This document shows, piece after piece, positions 52,935 through 60,791 of a stretch of DNA of 64,000 bases (within the stretch, counting starts at the first letter, position 1; each line of letters opens with the position of its first letter). The translations under genes were made by a program, and so were the position numbers. The DNA lies in the NCBI GenBank assembly GCA_963753075.1, contig CAVWAR010000008.1, positions 62,001 through 126,000 of the forward strand. The letters run 5' to 3'. The stretch comes from Prado023 sp963753075. GTDB lineage: Bacteria > Actinomycetota > Actinomycetes > S36-B12 > CAIYMF01. Below the pieces are notes generated by a model. The model was given only the letters and a program-made list of their open reading frames with translations, was not told the DNA's origin and searched no databases.

Positions 52935-53204
52935 ATGGCGATCGATGAGATGTGCCGCAGGGATGTCGTGAACCGGCTGCGCCGGATCCAGGGCCAGGTC
53001 GCGGGGATCGTCACGATGATCGACGAGGGGCGCGAGTGCAGCGACGTCATGGTCCAGGTGGCGGCGGTCTCCCGGGCGATCGACCGGGCGGGGTTCAAGA
53101 TCATCTCCGCCGAGCTGCAGGCCTGCGCCACAGCCAATGAGAACGGCGAGGAGCCCTCCATGTCGATGGAGAAGATCGAGAAGCTCTTCCTGACCCTCGC
53201 CTGA
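52935..53204 (+). CDS. CsoR/RcnR/FrmR-family (DUF156) repressor lacking the sensor histidine
   Basis: 89 residues, all-helical. RLRRIQGQVAGIVTMIDEGREC is the family signature. C35 and C64 align with C36 and C65 of copper-sensing CsoR, but the third ligand (H61) is E60 here. This pattern, together with AVSRAIDRAGFKI and the ending EKLFLTLA, recalls the Rv1766-like subgroup or persulfide sensors such as CstR rather than a Cu(I) sensor. AAGGGGAGG precedes the ATG by 4-5 nt. No copper export gene is adjacent. Confidence 0.88.
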   Translation: MAIDEMCRRDVVNRLRRIQGQVAGIVTMIDEGRECSDVMVQVAAVSRAIDRAGFKIISAELQACATANENGEEPSMSMEKIEKLFLTLA

Positions 53205-53365
53205 GGCCCGACTGTGACATTGGGGTGGTCGGAGTCGGTCTGAGCCGGTTGAGGACGTTCGCAGTACGTAGTATTTTCGTCACTCTGTGCGCCCAACTGC
53301 CCTGATATCGCCCGATTATGCGGTATTTGGGCCGGCAAACGAGAGATAAGTCACATGAGACGAGT

Positions 53366-53395
53366 TTGTGACATTCCTGCGACATTGGCTACGGT
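53366..53395 (+). promoter_or_regulatory. Promoter of the riboswitch-controlled NlpC/P60 gene
   Basis: TTGTGA (53366-53371), 18-bp spacer, TACGGT (53390-53395). It lies just before the riboswitch. The preceding 53250-53365 is unusually AT-rich for this window and shows the sequence TGTGACATT twice (53213-53221 and 53367-53375), which may mark a regulator site. Confidence 0.55.
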
Positions 53396-53424
53396 ATAGA
53401 CGTCTCGCCAACCGGTGAGAAGGG

Positions 53425-53616
53425 GCGGACGGCGCCGAATCCCGTTCACGTCACGTCCCTCAGTGCCTGGCCACTGGCCAGCGACACAGAGAGAACGGGA
53501 GCGGGGGACCCAATCTTGTGGTCCCGCGTCACGAAGGCGTGGGTCCTTGGGGTCAAGCCGCGAGAACGCGGCCGGGTGCTCTCCACCCGAACCCGACAGC
53601 TCACTTCGCAGGCGCC
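53425..53616 (+). promoter_or_regulatory. Cyclic di-AMP riboswitch (ydaO-yuaA class)
   Basis: The leader holds the conserved ydaO segments in order: GCCGAATCC (53434-53442), GGGAGCGGGGGACCCAAT (~53497-53513), CTTGGGGTCAAGCCG (~53536-53560) and ACCCGACAGCTCAC (53591-53604). These form the pseudo-symmetrical c-di-AMP binding pocket. In actinobacteria this class sits before cell-wall hydrolase genes (rpf, NlpC/P60), exactly as here. High c-di-AMP should switch expression of the hydrolase off. The remainder of 53205-53633 holds only the promoter. Confidence 0.9.
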
Positions 53617-53633
53617 CTGAGGAGACAACACCT

Positions 53634-54188
53634 ATGGCTCTGCTTTCGCGCGCCCGAGGAATGGCCCTGGCTGGTGCGACCGCCTTCGCGGTGGCAATCC
53701 CGGTCTCACCGATGGTCGCAGCACCTGCTGCTTCAGCGGTCCCCGCTGGCGGGATCTCCGCCCCGACGAGCGCCGTCGCGGCTGTCGCCGCGGCGGATCG
53801 CAAGAAGAAGTCATCCCGGTCGTCGCGGTCCTTCGCCGTTCGCTCGGCCAAGGTGATGCGTTCGGGCAAATCGTTGAGGGGCGTGCCCTACCGGTACGGC
53901 GGCTCGACGCCGCGCGGATTCGACTGCTCGGGCTTCACGTCCTACGTGTACCGCAAGGCCGGCGTTCGTCTGCCGCACTCGGCCACGGGCCAGATGTACA
54001 AGTCCAAGCGCATCTCGCGCCAGAACGCCAAGAAGGGCGACCTGGTGTTCTTCCGCAGCGGCAGCCGCGCCTACCACGTCGGCATCTACGCAGGGAAGAA
54101 CCGCGTTCTGCACTCCCCGCGCCCCGGCCAGCGGGTGCACACCACCCGGATCTGGACCCGGAACGTGACGTTCGGCCGCGTCCTCTGA
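53634..54188 (+). CDS. Secreted NlpC/P60 cell-wall endopeptidase
   Basis: 184 residues. Signal peptide (~1-35, basic start, hydrophobic core, ending SAVA-like), a short basic linker, and an NlpC/P60 papain-like domain: catalytic C98 in FDCSGFT, H148 in YHVGIYAG and H160 in RVLHSPR. It should cut the stem peptide of peptidoglycan (D-Glu to diaminoacid). GAGGAG about 9 nt before the ATG. Control by the c-di-AMP riboswitch links it to osmotic and cell-wall homeostasis. Confidence 0.93.
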   Translation: MALLSRARGMALAGATAFAVAIPVSPMVAAPAASAVPAGGISAPTSAVAAVAAADRKKKSSRSSRSFAVRSAKVMRSGKSLRGVPYRYGGSTPRGFDCSGFTSYVYRKAGVRLPHSATGQMYKSKRISRQNAKKGDLVFFRSGSRAYHVGIYAGKNRVLHSPRPGQRVHTTRIWTRNVTFGRVL

Positions 54189-54215
54189 CCACAGCGGGCT
54201 GGGGACCCCGCATCT

Positions 54216-54243
54216 GTGCCCGAGCCTCCGTCGGCTCGGGCAC
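54216..54243 (+). terminator. Terminator after the NlpC/P60 gene
   Basis: GTGCCCGAGCC (54216-54226) pairs perfectly with 54233-54243 over the 6-nt loop TCCGTC, 28 bp after the stop codon. Confidence 0.88.
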
Positions 54244-54303
54244 AGCCACGTTCGGGGTCAGCCGGTGCGTGGATGGCCAGTCCGGAGGCTGCTCCAGCGG
54301 GTA

Positions 54304-55782
54304 TCAGGCGTCGACCTCCGCGAACAGGTCGGCCATCTCGTCGGTGAAGGCCGTGACCAGGTTCCCGATGTCGGGGATCACTGTGGCATCTGCCTTGAAC
54401 CCGACTCGGATCATCCCGTTGTAGCTGAAGATGCACGCACCGAGCGCCTGGTGTGAGGCGCCGGGCACCCATCCGAGGATTCCGACCATCTCCCGGCCGG
54501 CGAAGTAGCGGACGTCGGTGGGACCGGGCACGTTGGTGGTGACGCCGATCGCCTTGTTGCTGAAGAACTCGGTCATCCGGCGCGATGCCGTGTCGGTCAC
54601 CGAGCCCAGGGCGCCGATCGCGTGCGACAGGCCGAAGGTCAGCAGGGCCTCGGGGCCGGTCTTGATCACGTTCATCCTGGCCTTGGACGTGGCCAGCCGG
54701 GCCATCGGGGTCGGCGAGGACAGGGGCAGTTCGAAGGCCACCAGGGCGAACTTGTTCCCCAGGTGCTCCGGCAGCGGCTCATCGACTGCCCGCAGGTTGA
54801 CCGGGATCATCGTCACGACATCGCGAGGGACCTCACCGCGGGAGATCACATAGCGGCGCAGCGCCCCGGCCAGGGCGGAGATCATGACGTCGTTGACGGT
54901 TGCATCACGGGACCGCGCGACCTTCTTCACGTCGGCCAGGTCGTAGGCGGGCGACCAGTCCGCCCGCTTGCCGATGCCTGGCCGGCCGAAGAGCGCAACG
55001 TCGGGGTGGGTCCCGACGATCAGCTTGTCCACGGCGTCGGCGGTGCCCGCCAGCTGGTCGGCGACCTTCCAGGTCAGGCTGCCCTCGTGGTCCGGGTCGA
55101 GCATGTGGATCAGGCCGGCCGCGGAGTTCGTGGCCGAAACGCCCGCCGCCAACGGGAAGGTGGCCAGCTGGAACAGCGTGCGACCCGCGCGGTCGCGCCT
55201 GCCCGGATGCGGGCGATCGGCGGGGACCGGTTCAGGGGACCGGGAGGACTCAGCCAGCCGGGACCTTGGGCTCGCACCGCTCAGCGAACGCACGGCATCC
55301 GCCGGCGTGACGTCACCGCTCGGGGTGTCGGTGGTGAGGTCGAGCAGGACGCGGACCAGCGCCGTGCCGTCGGCGATTGCGTGGTGGAACCGCATCATCA
55401 CTGCGCCGAAGTCGGTGCCTGAGATGACATGGGCGTGCCACAGTGGCCGGTCCCGCGGCAGCGGCTCGGACATCCGGGACTCCAGGTAGTCCTGCAGCGC
55501 AGCCCGGGCGTCCTCCCCATCGAGACGGTGGTGGGTGATGTGCCGGGTGATGTCGAAGTCGGGGTCCTCGACCCAGTGATCCAGGCCCACGCTGGAGCGC
55601 TGCGGGCGCCAGGTGAAGACCGGATAGGGCTCGACCATCCGCTCGCGCAGTGCCCGCGTCACGGCCTCGGGCTCCAGCGGCTCGTCGAACCACATCACCC
55701 CCTCGATCACCATGAGGTTCTCGGGGCTGTCCATGTTCAGCCACAGGGAGTCGTTCGGGGAGAGGGTGACGCGCGCAGACAT
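54304..55782 (-). CDS. Wax ester synthase/diacylglycerol acyltransferase, paralogue 2
   Basis: 492 residues, usual WS/DGAT length. Acyltransferase active site HHAIADG at 133-139 (HHxxxDG), then the conserved VNDV and MIPVNLR, and NVPGP motifs of this family. It would make triacylglycerol or wax esters from acyl-CoA for storage inclusions; a minority of members use other acceptors. ATG 55782 has GGAGGA 10 nt upstream. About half of its residues match the adjacent gene, so the pair is a tandem duplication. Confidence 0.9.
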   Translation of the reverse strand: MSARVTLSPNDSLWLNMDSPENLMVIEGVMWFDEPLEPEAVTRALRERMVEPYPVFTWRPQRSSVGLDHWVEDPDFDITRHITHHRLDGEDARAALQDYLESRMSEPLPRDRPLWHAHVISGTDFGAVMMRFHHAIADGTALVRVLLDLTTDTPSGDVTPADAVRSLSGASPRSRLAESSRSPEPVPADRPHPGRRDRAGRTLFQLATFPLAAGVSATNSAAGLIHMLDPDHEGSLTWKVADQLAGTADAVDKLIVGTHPDVALFGRPGIGKRADWSPAYDLADVKKVARSRDATVNDVMISALAGALRRYVISRGEVPRDVVTMIPVNLRAVDEPLPEHLGNKFALVAFELPLSSPTPMARLATSKARMNVIKTGPEALLTFGLSHAIGALGSVTDTASRRMTEFFSNKAIGVTTNVPGPTDVRYFAGREMVGILGWVPGASHQALGACIFSYNGMIRVGFKADATVIPDIGNLVTAFTDEMADLFAEVDA

Positions 55783-55846
55783 GAGGACATCGTCCTCCCG
55801 GCGGAGCGCGGAGTCCCGCCCACCCCTGACTGGCGGTCTCGAGGTG

Positions 55847-57331
55847 CTACTCGTCTGCCAGCGCGAGGAGCTCCTCCATCTCCGCGGTGTAGGCGGCCAC
55901 CAGGTTGCCGATGTCCGGAACGACGTTGACGTCGGTCTTGAAGCCGACCCGGATCTGGCCGTTGTAGCTGAAGATGCACACCCCGAGGGACTGGTTCGCC
56001 GCACCGGGGACCCAGCCGAGGATCCCCACGAGCTCCTGGCCTGCGAAGTAGCGCTTGTGCTGTGGTCCCGGGACATTGGTCGTGACGCCGATTGCCTTGT
56101 TGGCGAAGTACTCCTGAACGGTCCTCGAGACCCGCGACGTGAAGGAGCCGACCATGCCCAGCGCGCTGGAGATGCCGAACGTGAGCAGCACCTCGGGGCC
56201 GGCCTTGATGACCTCCATCCGGTCGTGAGCCGTGTCGAGGCGCTCTACCGGTGTCGCCGCTTCCAGAGGCAGGTCCAGGGCGACCAGGGCGAACCGGTTG
56301 CCCAGGTAGGGCGGCAGTGGCTCGTCAACGGGGCGCAGGTTGACCGGGATCATGGTCATCGCATCCGAGATGGGCTCCCCGCGACCCTCGAGATACCGGC
56401 GAAGGCCACCTGCCACACCCGCGAGCATCAGGTCGTTGACCGTTGCGCCCCGGGTCTTCGCTGCGCGCTTCACCACTGCGAGATCGTGGGCAGGCGCCCA
56501 GCCAGCCCGCTTGGCCACCCCGACGCGGCCGAAGATGGCGAGGTCCGGCGCCGTTCCAACCAGGAGCTTGTCCAGGGTCCCGGCGGTCCCGACCGTGTGG
56601 TCCGACGCCTTGGCAACCAGGCTCCCCTCGCGATCCAGATCCAGCATCTCCAGGAGCCGGGCGGCACCACTGGTCGCCTTGACCCCGGCCGCCACCGGAA
56701 GGGTCGCGACCTGGGTGGCGGCGTTGAGGGCCTTGTCCCGCTTGCGCCGGGCCGTGCGGTCCTCGGGAGACTCCTCGGCGGCGGACGGCTCGTCAGCGGG
56801 GTGCACCTGACCTTCGGGCACGTCCGGGAAGTCGAAGCCCTCCTCGGGGGTGTCCGTGGTCATCTCGATCAGCACCCGGGCCAGCGCGGTGCCGTCGGCG
56901 ATCGCGTGGTGGAACCGGATCATCACGGCGCCGAAGTCGTTGCCCTCAAGGACGTAGGTGCGCCACAGTGGGTGCGCCGGGTCGAGCGGCTCAGAGAAGC
57001 GCGCCTCCAGGAACTCCTGTAGCTCCGCTCGTCCACCAGCACCACCGAGCTCGTGGACGGTGACGTGCCGGTGCACGTCGAAGTCCTCGTCCTCGACCCA
57101 CTCATCGCGGCCTCCCACCGCCTCCGAGAGCTGGGGACGACAGCGGAAGACCGGGTACCGGACGACGACGCGCTCCTGGACCGCACGGATGACCGCTTCG
57201 GGGTCCAGACGATGGTGGAACCACATGACGGTCTCGATCACCATGAGGTTCTCGGGGGTGTCCATGTTGAGCCACAACGAGTCGTTGACGGACAGTTCGA
57301 AGACGTCTGGGGTGTCCGAGTTGGTGGTCAT
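55847..57331 (-). CDS. Wax ester synthase/diacylglycerol acyltransferase, paralogue 1
   Basis: 494 residues. HHAIADG at 141-147, TVNDLMLAG, MIPVNLRPVDEPLP, NVPGP and FSYNGQIRVGFKTD match WS/DGAT. The linker between the N- and C-terminal halves (SAAEESPEDRTARRKRD) is charged. It lies 64 bp upstream of paralogue 2 and is presumably cotranscribed with it. Two copies suggest different acyl or acceptor preference. Confidence 0.9.
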   Translation of the reverse strand: MTTNSDTPDVFELSVNDSLWLNMDTPENLMVIETVMWFHHRLDPEAVIRAVQERVVVRYPVFRCRPQLSEAVGGRDEWVEDEDFDVHRHVTVHELGGAGGRAELQEFLEARFSEPLDPAHPLWRTYVLEGNDFGAVMIRFHHAIADGTALARVLIEMTTDTPEEGFDFPDVPEGQVHPADEPSAAEESPEDRTARRKRDKALNAATQVATLPVAAGVKATSGAARLLEMLDLDREGSLVAKASDHTVGTAGTLDKLLVGTAPDLAIFGRVGVAKRAGWAPAHDLAVVKRAAKTRGATVNDLMLAGVAGGLRRYLEGRGEPISDAMTMIPVNLRPVDEPLPPYLGNRFALVALDLPLEAATPVERLDTAHDRMEVIKAGPEVLLTFGISSALGMVGSFTSRVSRTVQEYFANKAIGVTTNVPGPQHKRYFAGQELVGILGWVPGAANQSLGVCIFSYNGQIRVGFKTDVNVVPDIGNLVAAYTAEMEELLALADE

Positions 57332-57470
57332 GGTGCCATCGTGCCCGCTGGTACCTCGGCGAAGCCTGACGAGCGGGCGCGGGTCCGTGAGGTGCGATCC
57401 GCGTCAGCGGTGATGGTCCATCGCGCGCCGGACCGTCTGGAGTTGATGCCGCGGGCGGCGCGACGTCGAC

Positions 57471-57884
57471 TCAGCTGCGTCGCAGGAGCTCCTCGGCCTT
57501 GGTCACGTCGAGGCGCCCCGCGGCAAGGTCGGCCAGGACCGCCCCGCGGTCGGGGCGCGTGGCTTCGGGCGTGCCGTGATCCGGCGCCGTGACGGGCTCC
57601 CCGGGGGGTGCTGGGTCCGCCAGCCCGAGTCGGTCGAGCACCTCGATGAGTCGTGCCCGAGCCGTCGGGTAGGACACCTCGAGGTGGGCCTGCACATCGC
57701 GGATGTTGCCCCGGCTGTGCAGGAACACCTCGAGGGTCTCCAGGTCCGCCGGGCTCAGCCGGCAGAACCGGCACGTGTCGAAGTGCCCGGACAGCTCCGT
57801 GGCGCAGGATGGGCACCCGAGCCGCAGCGTGATCAGCGAGTCGGAGCACACCGGGCAGGTGGTTGGCGGCCGATGGGTCCGCAT
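57471..57884 (-). CDS. DUF2089-like zinc-ribbon regulator
   Basis: 137 residues. N-terminal zinc ribbon with CPVC, CPSC and CRFC pairs, then a helix-turn-helix-like region (LETLEVFLHSRGNIRDVQAHLEVSYPTARARL) as in DUF2089 proteins, and a C-terminal SHOCT-like helix (GAVLADLAAGRLDVTKAEELLRR). Probably a DNA-binding repressor. It lies 6 bp after the DUF4097-like gene, and its likely target is the operator in their common promoter. Confidence 0.8.
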   Translation of the reverse strand: MRTHRPPTTCPVCSDSLITLRLGCPSCATELSGHFDTCRFCRLSPADLETLEVFLHSRGNIRDVQAHLEVSYPTARARLIEVLDRLGLADPAPPGEPVTAPDHGTPEATRPDRGAVLADLAAGRLDVTKAEELLRRS

Positions 57885-57890
57885 CCGGGG

Positions 57891-58658
57891 TCAGTAGACC
57901 GAGACGACGAGTGATCCCAGGCGCGTCGAGGCGGTCAGTCGACCGGTTCCGGCGCCGGCGCGCACTGGCGGGTGGCCTTCAGCCGTGGCCTTGATGGTGG
58001 TGCCGTCCGCGAGCCTGATTGTGGCCAGTCCGAGGGTGGCCTCTGCGGTGATCAGGACGTCCGAGCCGGGTAGCGCCGCGAGCCGTGCCGAGCCGAGGTC
58101 CGTGGTCACGCTGGACTCGCCGAGGAACTGCCACTCGACGTCAGCGCTGCCACTGGCCACCGACAGCGTGAGCTGGCCGGCGCCGTCGTGGAGCTTGGCC
58201 GATCCCGCCTCGACGCCGACGGACGTCGGCGCCTGCATCCCGGCGAGCTCGAGTGATCCGGCAACGTTGAGCACGTCGAGGGGCAGGTGTGGGTTGACAC
58301 GAACGCGCAGCGTCGACCCAGCGCGATTGACGTTGCTCAGCCAGCTGGCGAAGGTCGACTTGGGTGCCTCTGCCTCGTACTCGCCGACGCGCAGGTCTGA
58401 GTGCACTGTGAGCCGGTCGCCGACGTGCGAGACGCGATGGGGCCCCTCGGCGATGGCTGTGTCCACCTCCGGGTCAGCGACCACCACCAGGCGTACTGCA
58501 CTTCCGCGCACGGTGATCCGGCGCACTGGCTCCGGTGCGAGCTCCTCCTCAGCAGGTTCGGTGGACGGACTCGCCTTCTGCAGGGCGCTCTCGGCGTCCT
58601 CGGGGCTGATCTGGCCGGCGGCAACTTGATTCAGTAGGTCACGCAACTCATCGCTCAT
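57891..58658 (-). CDS. DUF4097-like beta-solenoid protein with SHOCT-like N-terminus
   Basis: 255 residues. Residues 1-30 (LRDLLNQVAAGQISPEDAESAL) match the C-terminal SHOCT-like helix of the neighbouring DUF2089 protein. The rest is a repetitive beta structure (SLELAGMQAPTSVGVEAGSAKLHDGAG ... GSARLAAL) of DUF4097/adhesin-like type. No export signal, so cytoplasmic. The shared helix suggests the two proteins interact. TAGTAT lies 7 nt before the ATG (leaderless). Confidence 0.75.
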   Translation of the reverse strand: MSDELRDLLNQVAAGQISPEDAESALQKASPSTEPAEEELAPEPVRRITVRGSAVRLVVVADPEVDTAIAEGPHRVSHVGDRLTVHSDLRVGEYEAEAPKSTFASWLSNVNRAGSTLRVRVNPHLPLDVLNVAGSLELAGMQAPTSVGVEAGSAKLHDGAGQLTLSVASGSADVEWQFLGESSVTTDLGSARLAALPGSDVLITAEATLGLATIRLADGTTIKATAEGHPPVRAGAGTGRLTASTRLGSLVVSVY

Positions 58659-58665
58659 GGCGCCA

Positions 58666-58695
58666 ATACTAGTAGTGGGCTTACCACTATTTCAA
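58666..58695 (-). promoter_or_regulatory. Promoter with an inverted-repeat operator filling its spacer
   Basis: -35 TTGAAA (58690-58695), 18-bp spacer, -10 TAGTAT (58666-58671), then 7 nt to the ATG of the DUF4097-like gene. The spacer contains TAGTGG/CCACTA (58673-58689, 5-bp gap), positioned so that a bound protein would exclude RNA polymerase. The DUF2089 protein made from this operon is the natural candidate. Confidence 0.7.
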
Positions 58696-60102
58696 GACAC
58701 CCTTGCCATTTCTTGCACCCAAACGGGTTGCGGTGGTGCCGGCGCGCCTGACCATGAGCCCGCCCCCGAGCATCAGCACGATCGCCACCACAGCGTTGAG
58801 AGGGACACCAGCGAAATGGGCCACGCGGGTCGGGAATCCAGCCAGCCCGGTGGCCGCCAGCGCCAGCGTCCCGACGCCCACCAGCGCAGCGCCGATGGCT
58901 GCCAGCCACGCGGCCCGGTGATCGATGGCGGCCGTTCCGCCGTGGCCCGTCCTGGCCGGCCGATCCCAGCCCGGCAGGGTTCCCAGCTCGACGGGCCACA
59001 TGAGCCGGACAGCTCCGGCCACACACACCAGGTACACAACGAAGTACGGCACGGTCCACAACCAGAAGCCCGGGCCGGGAACAGCCAGGTCGGGGCTGAG
59101 CCAGCGCACGGGGCGGTCCAGGCCCACCAGGTGCTCGATGGCCACCACTGCGATCAGCACGGGCAGGTGCCACAGGTACAGCGTCATCGCGGTGAGGTTG
59201 ATCGCCGTGGTGGCCCTCCACACCCGAGCATGGGCAGCCAGGCGGCCCAGAGCCGGCCGCGCCGCACCGACGACGCCGGCCAGGGTCAGGGCGTGCAGAG
59301 CCAGCACCAGGCTCGGCGGTGCCATGTTGCTGAAGTCCTCTCCGGTCAGCCCCACCATGGATGTGGGGTACGGACCGGCACTGACCAGCACGAGATTGGT
59401 CACGACGGCGGCGGTGGCCAGCAGGGCGCCCCGCAGGCCCCGCAGGTACCCGTCATCGAAGAGCAGTCCGAGCTGCGCGGCGAACGCCCACACGGCGACG
59501 AAGTTGAGCAGGCCCAGCATGCTCGGCAGGTTCAGGCCGAGGCGGGCCACGTCCACCACGAGAACGGAGCCGAGCAGCGTCACGGGACCGAGCAGCGGGC
59601 TGCGCCGGTGTGCAGCCACTGCGAGGGGCGTCAGCGCCACGACCATCACGTACACGCCGATGAACCACAGCAGCTGCGTGGCCAGTCCGAGCAGGGGTGC
59701 CGACCAGCCCTCGGGGGCCACCCGGGACACCAGGGCGCTCAGCGGGGCCATGATCAGCAGGTAGACCCAGACGGGCCGCAGCAGCCGCGCAACCCGGCCC
59801 CAGAGCCACGGGGCGTAGGGCGCGCGCCCTGCGCGCCATGACCGGGCGTTGACCGCACCCCCGGCGACGAAGAACAGGGGCATGATCTGCAGCCCCCAGG
59901 TGGCCCACGCGGCCCACGGGTACACGGTGAGGGTGTTGCTGACCACCGGGCCGTCGGATCGCCATCCGACCAGACCCATCGTGGCGTGACCGAGCACCAC
60001 CAGGGCGAGGGCTGCGGCCCGCATGAGGTCCAGCACGCGGTCCCGGTCGGGCGGCGTGGCCGCGACAGCCCGGGCGACCGGCGGCGGTGGCGGGAGCCTC
60101 AC
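58687..60102 (-). CDS. Acyltransferase 3 family membrane protein
   Basis: 471 residues with about ten to eleven membrane helices. DRVLDLMRAAALALVVLGH (the conserved His of acyltransferase 3) and LYLWHLPVLI match the family, which O-acetylates or otherwise acylates cell-surface polysaccharides or lipids. GTG 60102 is chosen because TACCGT lies 6 nt upstream (leaderless); a long upstream reading frame lacks coding character. The substrate is unknown. Its 3' end overlaps the promoter region of the DUF4097-like gene. Confidence 0.85.
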   Translation of the reverse strand: MRLPPPPPVARAVAATPPDRDRVLDLMRAAALALVVLGHATMGLVGWRSDGPVVSNTLTVYPWAAWATWGLQIMPLFFVAGGAVNARSWRAGRAPYAPWLWGRVARLLRPVWVYLLIMAPLSALVSRVAPEGWSAPLLGLATQLLWFIGVYVMVVALTPLAVAAHRRSPLLGPVTLLGSVLVVDVARLGLNLPSMLGLLNFVAVWAFAAQLGLLFDDGYLRGLRGALLATAAVVTNLVLVSAGPYPTSMVGLTGEDFSNMAPPSLVLALHALTLAGVVGAARPALGRLAAHARVWRATTAINLTAMTLYLWHLPVLIAVVAIEHLVGLDRPVRWLSPDLAVPGPGFWLWTVPYFVVYLVCVAGAVRLMWPVELGTLPGWDRPARTGHGGTAAIDHRAAWLAAIGAALVGVGTLALAATGLAGFPTRVAHFAGVPLNAVVAIVLMLGGGLMVRRAGTTATRLGARNGKGVLK

Positions 60103-60182
60103 ATCTGGACGGTACGCCAGCGGCGGGGCCTGATGCGTGTGCCGCCGTCTTCGTGGCTGACGTGCCCGGGCGCGCACGTGCA

Positions 60183-60220
60183 GCGGCCCCCACACTCGTC
60201 GAGGGGAGAGTGGGGGCCGC
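60183..60220 (-). terminator. Terminator of the sulfur-relay operon
   Basis: GCGGCCCCCAC (60183-60193) pairs with 60210-60220, an 11-bp stem with a 16-nt loop. It lies 20 bp after the stop of the DsrE-like gene, the last gene of the operon. Confidence 0.8.
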
Positions 60221-60239
60221 AGCGGGCTGAGTGGCTCGA

Positions 60240-60758
60240 TCAGATGAACAGCAGCTGCGCGCCGTCGGTCATCTCGATGAAGTCGGAGGCGTTGATGATG
60301 TCCTCGACGCCCTCGTACATGTCGTCCATGTCCACCTTGTTCATGTCCGCGCTCATCTGGCATCCCCACAGGTGGCCACCGGAGGCGACGATCTGGTCGA
60401 GGAAGTCGCGAACGGGCGGGATGTCCATGGCCTCGAGCTGCTCCTTGAGCATCTTGGTCGCCATGCCGGTCATGCCGGGCAGCGGCATCACAGCCTGCGG
60501 GATCCGGATCGACTTGTCCTTCACCGGGAAGTGCATCGCGGTGTTGCCGGCCGGTGAGAACTGCAGGTCGTCCATGCGGCTGTCGATGATCATGTCGAAG
60601 CCCCAGAACGTGAAGAACAGGTGGGTCTCGATGCCTTCGCCGAGGGCGGCGTTGGCCAGGACGAGGGCCGGGTAGGCCATGTCCAGGTTGCCCTTCGAGC
60701 AGATGATGACGAACTTGCGGTCGGTCTCTGCATCGTCGAAGTTGGGGATGACGGTCAT
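60240..60758 (-). CDS. DsrE/DsrF/DrsH-like family protein
   Basis: 172 residues. CSKGNLDMAYPALVLANAALGEG and HLFFTFWGFDMI are typical of the DsrE2/peroxiredoxin-like subgroup, and a conserved Cys lies in WGCQMSADMN. DsrE-family proteins carry sulfur as a persulfide and exchange it with TusA, DsrC or rhodanese partners. Here the partner is presumably the DsrC/TusE-like protein 33 bp upstream. AGGAGA precedes the ATG. Cytoplasmic. Confidence 0.87.
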   Translation of the reverse strand: MTVIPNFDDAETDRKFVIICSKGNLDMAYPALVLANAALGEGIETHLFFTFWGFDMIIDSRMDDLQFSPAGNTAMHFPVKDKSIRIPQAVMPLPGMTGMATKMLKEQLEAMDIPPVRDFLDQIVASGGHLWGCQMSADMNKVDMDDMYEGVEDIINASDFIEMTDGAQLLFI

Positions 60759-60791
60759 GTGGTTCTCCTTATGGGTGTCGCGCGGGGGAGG

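Noticed and set aside
58657..59841. Long plus-strand frame opposite the acyltransferase
   Set aside because: Histidine/Gln/Arg-rich antisense product; the minus strand encodes a clean multi-helix membrane protein.
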